Assembly: GCA_905250125.1 (NCBI GenBank)
Contig: CAJNOL010000255.1
Span: 1-64,000, forward strand
Source: Rotaria sordida
Lineage: Eukaryota > Rotifera > Eurotatoria > Philodinida > Philodinidae
DNA length: 64,000 bases
Reading direction: 5' to 3'
The position numbers and the translations under genes were made by a program. Under the pieces are notes generated by a model. The model was not told the origin of the DNA, made no database searches, and was given only the letters and a program-made list of their open reading frames with translations. This document shows positions 60,598-64,000 of this stretch, in pieces. The stretch's first letter is position 1, and every line of letters begins with the position of its first letter.

Positions 60598-61371
60598 AAT
60601 AGAAAATTTTGCTCGATTTACTCATACAATCTCGCTAACAGTTCAATGAACTGTTGGACGGTTAATAACACGTTCTACTCTTGTTTAAAATTCATAATAG
60701 TTTCATAAAACTGTATACAAGCTCGATGTTTTCTTGGCTCCTTTTTGAATCGGTTGCAAATCGTTTGTCTTTGTTTCTTGTCATATGTCAGATGAAGAAT
60801 TCCTTACGTTATGAGATGAAAGAAAACGAATGAAGTATGTGTTCGGTACCCCATTTTCAGTAGAAACAATTGACTCATGGCCTTCGCTCCTGTTCCCGAT
60901 TTCATTCGTCGTAAGTGGTGTGACATTATTGGAATAGATGTTTGGCAAATTTGACCTCATGTCTTGGCAATCTATGCTTTTGATTAGTACTCATTTGTCG
61001 TCCTTCACGGTATGAATTGTATTGAGAAGGTTGCTCGATTTTAATGTACTTCTTTGTCTTTCAGATTGCTCCTCGTTATTGTTGCCATTGTTAATTTCGA
61101 AACATGCATCCTTATCTGTCGTCATTGTTATCGTATGTTGGAAAGAATGAAGTCCAAACAAATTTGTGCATTGCATTTAAGTTAAGATTTTTTCTCACTT
61201 ATCAGCAACATTAGACATCTCTAATATTCTTCAATGATTCATAATACTTGGTTTTATCATACTGAAATCTATCATACATTTTTGCAAAGTGTAATTGTTA
61301 TTAACTGTTGAAGTATATAGCAAGAAACTTCAACTACGTCCATCCAAGTGACAAACAGATCGAATAGATTC

Positions 61372-61410
61372 AGAGTGTGTGTAAGTTTCTCTTCATCCAT
61401 ACCTACAGCC
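61372..61410. repeat. Telomere-like G-block/C-block (T8), degenerate
   Basis: AGAGTGTGTGTAAG then CATCCATACCTACAGCC. With upstream TATATAGCAAGAAA it resembles T4, so the two are probably copies of one unit. Confidence 0.4.
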
Positions 61411-62257
61411 TTAATCGCGTTGAAACGGTGTGAAAAAATAGGCTCACAGACTTTCGGATAGAGTTGATGAAGATGCTTTTAACCCAACTTATGTTCCATT
61501 GTAAATATGTGATATCCTCATGAAAAAATAATCTTTTTAAATATGAAACCGATCATCATAAATTGGATTTTAAAAAAAACTCGCCTCTAGTGTTTATTCT
61601 TGTTGTTTAAAAGGCTTTTACCCTGATCAGATTCACCGACATAGAATAAAAAAAAGAGGTCAAATGCTTTTTTTTATATTCCGAAGAAAAAACAACGAAT
61701 TCGTTGAGAAGCATGCTACAGCATGACGTCGACAGACATGAAATCAAATCGAAATTTTAGTAATTTCTTTTATAAGAAGCATCATTGGCGTGCGTTGCTA
61801 TTTGCTGATATCATTCAATACTCTCAATAAAATCTTTGAGCATAGGAGTGAGTTGCATTGAATCTCAGAAGTTAGAGAATAGGAGAAAATGATGGTTATT
61901 ACGTCAAAAGTAATGTAGAATTGCGCATAAAGAAAGAAAAAAGATGATTAATGCACATGACTTCACTTCCTTCTTTTTCTCGAAATTTGACGCCATGACA
62001 CATGTTGTAATTGAGTAATTGTTTTTATTTATGCAGCAATAATTCACAAGGTAATGGAGAATGACGTACAATGTTGACTGTCATCAGTAGCATTTTTACT
62101 ACTTTTGCGAAAAACACAGAGAGTCAACACATAGGTGAACATGCATTGAAAATAAGAAAAAAAACATTTTCTGCTCGTTCTGCTTTAGATTACATATTAT
62201 TAAATAGTGTAAGAGAAGCAAAGAGACACAATTTTTATTCACACTAATACATTAACT

Positions 62258-63766
62258 ATGGCAAACATGAACATTGATGCGCAAATCAACATCATTTGGG
62301 TTGACTCTGATCCAAATATCTATCACAGTACAGGTTTGCTTCGAGCTCAAAACTGGCATGTAACATGCTTCAATGAGACGGCTGATGCACTGAATGCTCT
62401 TCACGAACAACGCTTGAAACCAGACAATATTCAGTGCGTGATCACAAGTATGATGGAACGTGATGGACGACGAGAGCGAGGACTCCTCAATGGACTTGAA
62501 ATGTTAGACGCAATGAAAAGCATCTGGAGACAAACAAATGTGAAGCATTGTCCACTTATGGCTGTTATTAGTTTGACAGCCGATGTAGAAGAATGTAAGA
62601 AACATGGTGTTGACATTGTCGTCCATGGTAATCACAATGATTTGCAACATCAAGTCATTAAGCAACTTAATTCACGTCTCAACAGAAGATATGACGAGAG
62701 GTAATAGGAATTTTCTCAAATTGTCGCGACAAGTTTTTACTACTTATCGAGATTAAACTCAAATCCGTGTAATTAAATTTCAAGAAAAAACGTAGAACTC
62801 GTAGGTGTCAACTTTTGATCCTTGACATTCAAATCACTTTTTGAACAGGCTAAAGTTTATATAGAAATTTCGATTAAGAACTAACTACGATTGGAAGCAG
62901 ATGCTGTGAACATTTCAAAAAGATTCATTATTTTAAGACGCAAATAGGTCTCTGGTAGGAAGAATTTCTCTAATTAGATAATCATCAATGATAAAACATC
63001 GGCAAACACTGATTCATTCTAAAACAACATATTTTTCATAATTTCTCAGTAGCATAATTCCAAAAGTCATATATAAGGTGTGGATCGTGCTCATACGAGT
63101 TTTAAGTAAAATTCTAGATTTCAATGTTTTTTTCGTTGAATTAGGGTCATTCTCATTGGTATTGCTGGTCCATCCGGTTGTGGAAAGACAACTTATTCAA
63201 AACATCTGGCCAATCATCTTCGTTCTCCTTTTTTGCCGATATCACTGGACCGCTTTTTTACACCACCAATCTATATTGATCATCCTATTCTTGGCAACAT
63301 TAAAAGTCTAGAGCAACCAGAATCGATAGATATCAATCGTTTTCTGACTTCACTCCGTGAAATCAAAAGTCAATGGAGAAGCTCTCAGTTCAGCCGATCG
63401 AACTTTGTTGCGGAGGAAAACAAAACTATTTATATAGTTGTAGAAGGTTTTCTTCTTTTTGCTTTATCAAACGATGTGACGTCGATGTTTGATATTCGAA
63501 TTTTTCTCGCTTCGACACAAGATCGCTGTCGCATGCAGCGTTTTCGACGACGGAATAAATTAGGCCCAAACGTATCCGATTCGCAAGTGACAATTTCTAA
63601 TGAGTTTTCTCAATGGTATGATAACTTGGTGTGGGCTGAATATTTGAAACGATGCGATTTACAAATGGCAAGCGCAGAAAAAGTGTTTGAACCTGAAGAA
63701 TATCAAAATATGGATTATACAAATCTCGACGCCTACATAAGCAAACGATTGAAAGAAATTGTTTAA
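62258..63766 (+). CDS. Fusion of degenerate receiver domain and NRK/uridine-kinase-like P-loop kinase
   Basis: Exon 1 62258-62700 and exon 2 63145-63766 join within an Arg codon (AG|G; GTAATA...GAATTAG), giving 354 residues. Residues ~9-140 look like a CheY-type receiver: INIIWVDSDPNIYHSTGLLR (acidic pair), a beta strand CVITSMM where the phospho-acceptor Asp would be Ser, and PLMAVISLTAD (Ser/Thr switch position). So it is probably a pseudo-receiver. From ~149 the kinase part reads VILIGIAGPSGCGKTTYSKH (P-loop), SLDRFFTPP, IYIVVEGFLLF, QDRCRMQRFRRRNK (lid-like) and QWYDNLVWAEYLKR, a pattern of nicotinamide riboside/uridine kinases, which phosphorylate nucleosides. If unspliced, exon 1 would stop at 62704. 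Substrate and signal input are unknown. Confidence 0.72.
62701..63144 (+). other. Intron joining receiver-like and kinase-like exons
   Basis: 444 bp with stops in all frames. The inference of one gene depends on this intron. Confidence 0.65.
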
Positions 63767-64000
63767 GATTATACATCACATCTACTCACTTGTTTATTCA
63801 GGATGTATTATTCGCCGTCAATTGTTCTGATGAGTGATTGAGTCTGTTTTGCATGGAAAGATCTGTAAAATATGGGAATTAAACAATGATCATCTTTTCT
63901 TTTACATCATTTCTTTTCAGAAGAACTCTTGTGCCTTATTCTGCACGGCAATGTTTTAAAAGTTTGCGTCAGAGACAGCACCGAAAATACCCCCACATCG
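63767..64000. other. 3' flank, possible start of another gene
   Basis: A TTTCTTTTCAG acceptor-like site near 63910-63920 precedes ~80 bp of less AT-rich sequence running to the window edge. Too short to assign. Confidence 0.25.

Larger units (their letters stand above)
59851..62257. other. Gene-poor intergenic region
   Basis: Apart from T7 and T8 no gene or long inverted repeat was established. Short frames near 59966 and 60165 have no domain signal. Confidence 0.4.

Noticed and set aside
62258..62704. Stand-alone 148-residue receiver-like protein
   Set aside because: Possible, but the stop lies directly after a good donor (AGAG|GTAATA) and splicing joins it in frame to the kinase exon; the fusion model was preferred.

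Overview
The window reads as nuclear DNA of a small invertebrate, most likely a bdelloid rotifer. The evidence is AT-rich DNA, many 50-70 bp GT-AG introns, a long F-box/LRR protein of a type I associate with bdelloids, apparently horizontally acquired genes, and short tracts of a TGTGGG-like motif, which I recall as the bdelloid telomeric repeat. The assignment is inference; no rRNA or mitochondrial marker is present. A 100-N assembly gap lies at 11464-11563. Splice joins were made by eye and checked for reading phase; none is backed by transcripts. Layout: 1-1723 (+) is the 3' part of a class C (GABA-B-like) GPCR. 3104-6039 (-) is an F-box/LRR-like gene with a 1.2 kb intron. 8515-8901 (+) is a two-exon gene fragment that ends inside a telomere-like hairpin. 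9520-15320 is a 5.8 kb cluster of nested and abutting fold-back elements. 16070-18567 (+) is a fungal-type NCS1 purine/cytosine permease. 20764-23132 (-) is TMEM19. 23775-24502 (-) is RAB5, divergent from a predicted myristoylated RING-H2 protein at 24985-25594 (+). 27222-27554 (+) is a small secreted or type II membrane protein. 29802-32228 (-) is a six-exon membrane protein with a C-terminal FFAT-like motif and possible alternative first exons up to 34380. 34930-38490 is a repeat-rich block bounded by direct repeats. 38550-43146 (-) is a complete 12-exon VPS45. 46242-46853 (+) is a secreted protein with a TATA box. 47850-48780 (+) is a probable decayed gene. 52187-53089 (+) is a secreted actinobacterial/phage-type peptidoglycan amidase with animal-type cysteine repeats. 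57218-58929 (+) is an SLC22 transporter. 62258-63766 (+) is an apparent fusion of a degenerate CheY-like receiver with a nicotinamide-riboside/uridine-kinase-like P-loop domain. RAB5 and VPS45 act in the same endosomal fusion pathway in other eukaryotes, but their proximity here is probably coincidental. Two patterns stand out. First, nearly all long non-coding stretches, including introns of TMEM19 and VPS45, are filled with long imperfect inverted repeats. Second, at least eight sites carry a G-rich TGTGGG-like block followed closely by a C-rich block, the geometry of a head-to-head telomere junction; one lies at the apex of a long fold-back and one ends a gene fragment. The receiver-kinase fusion is the most novel protein architecture seen.
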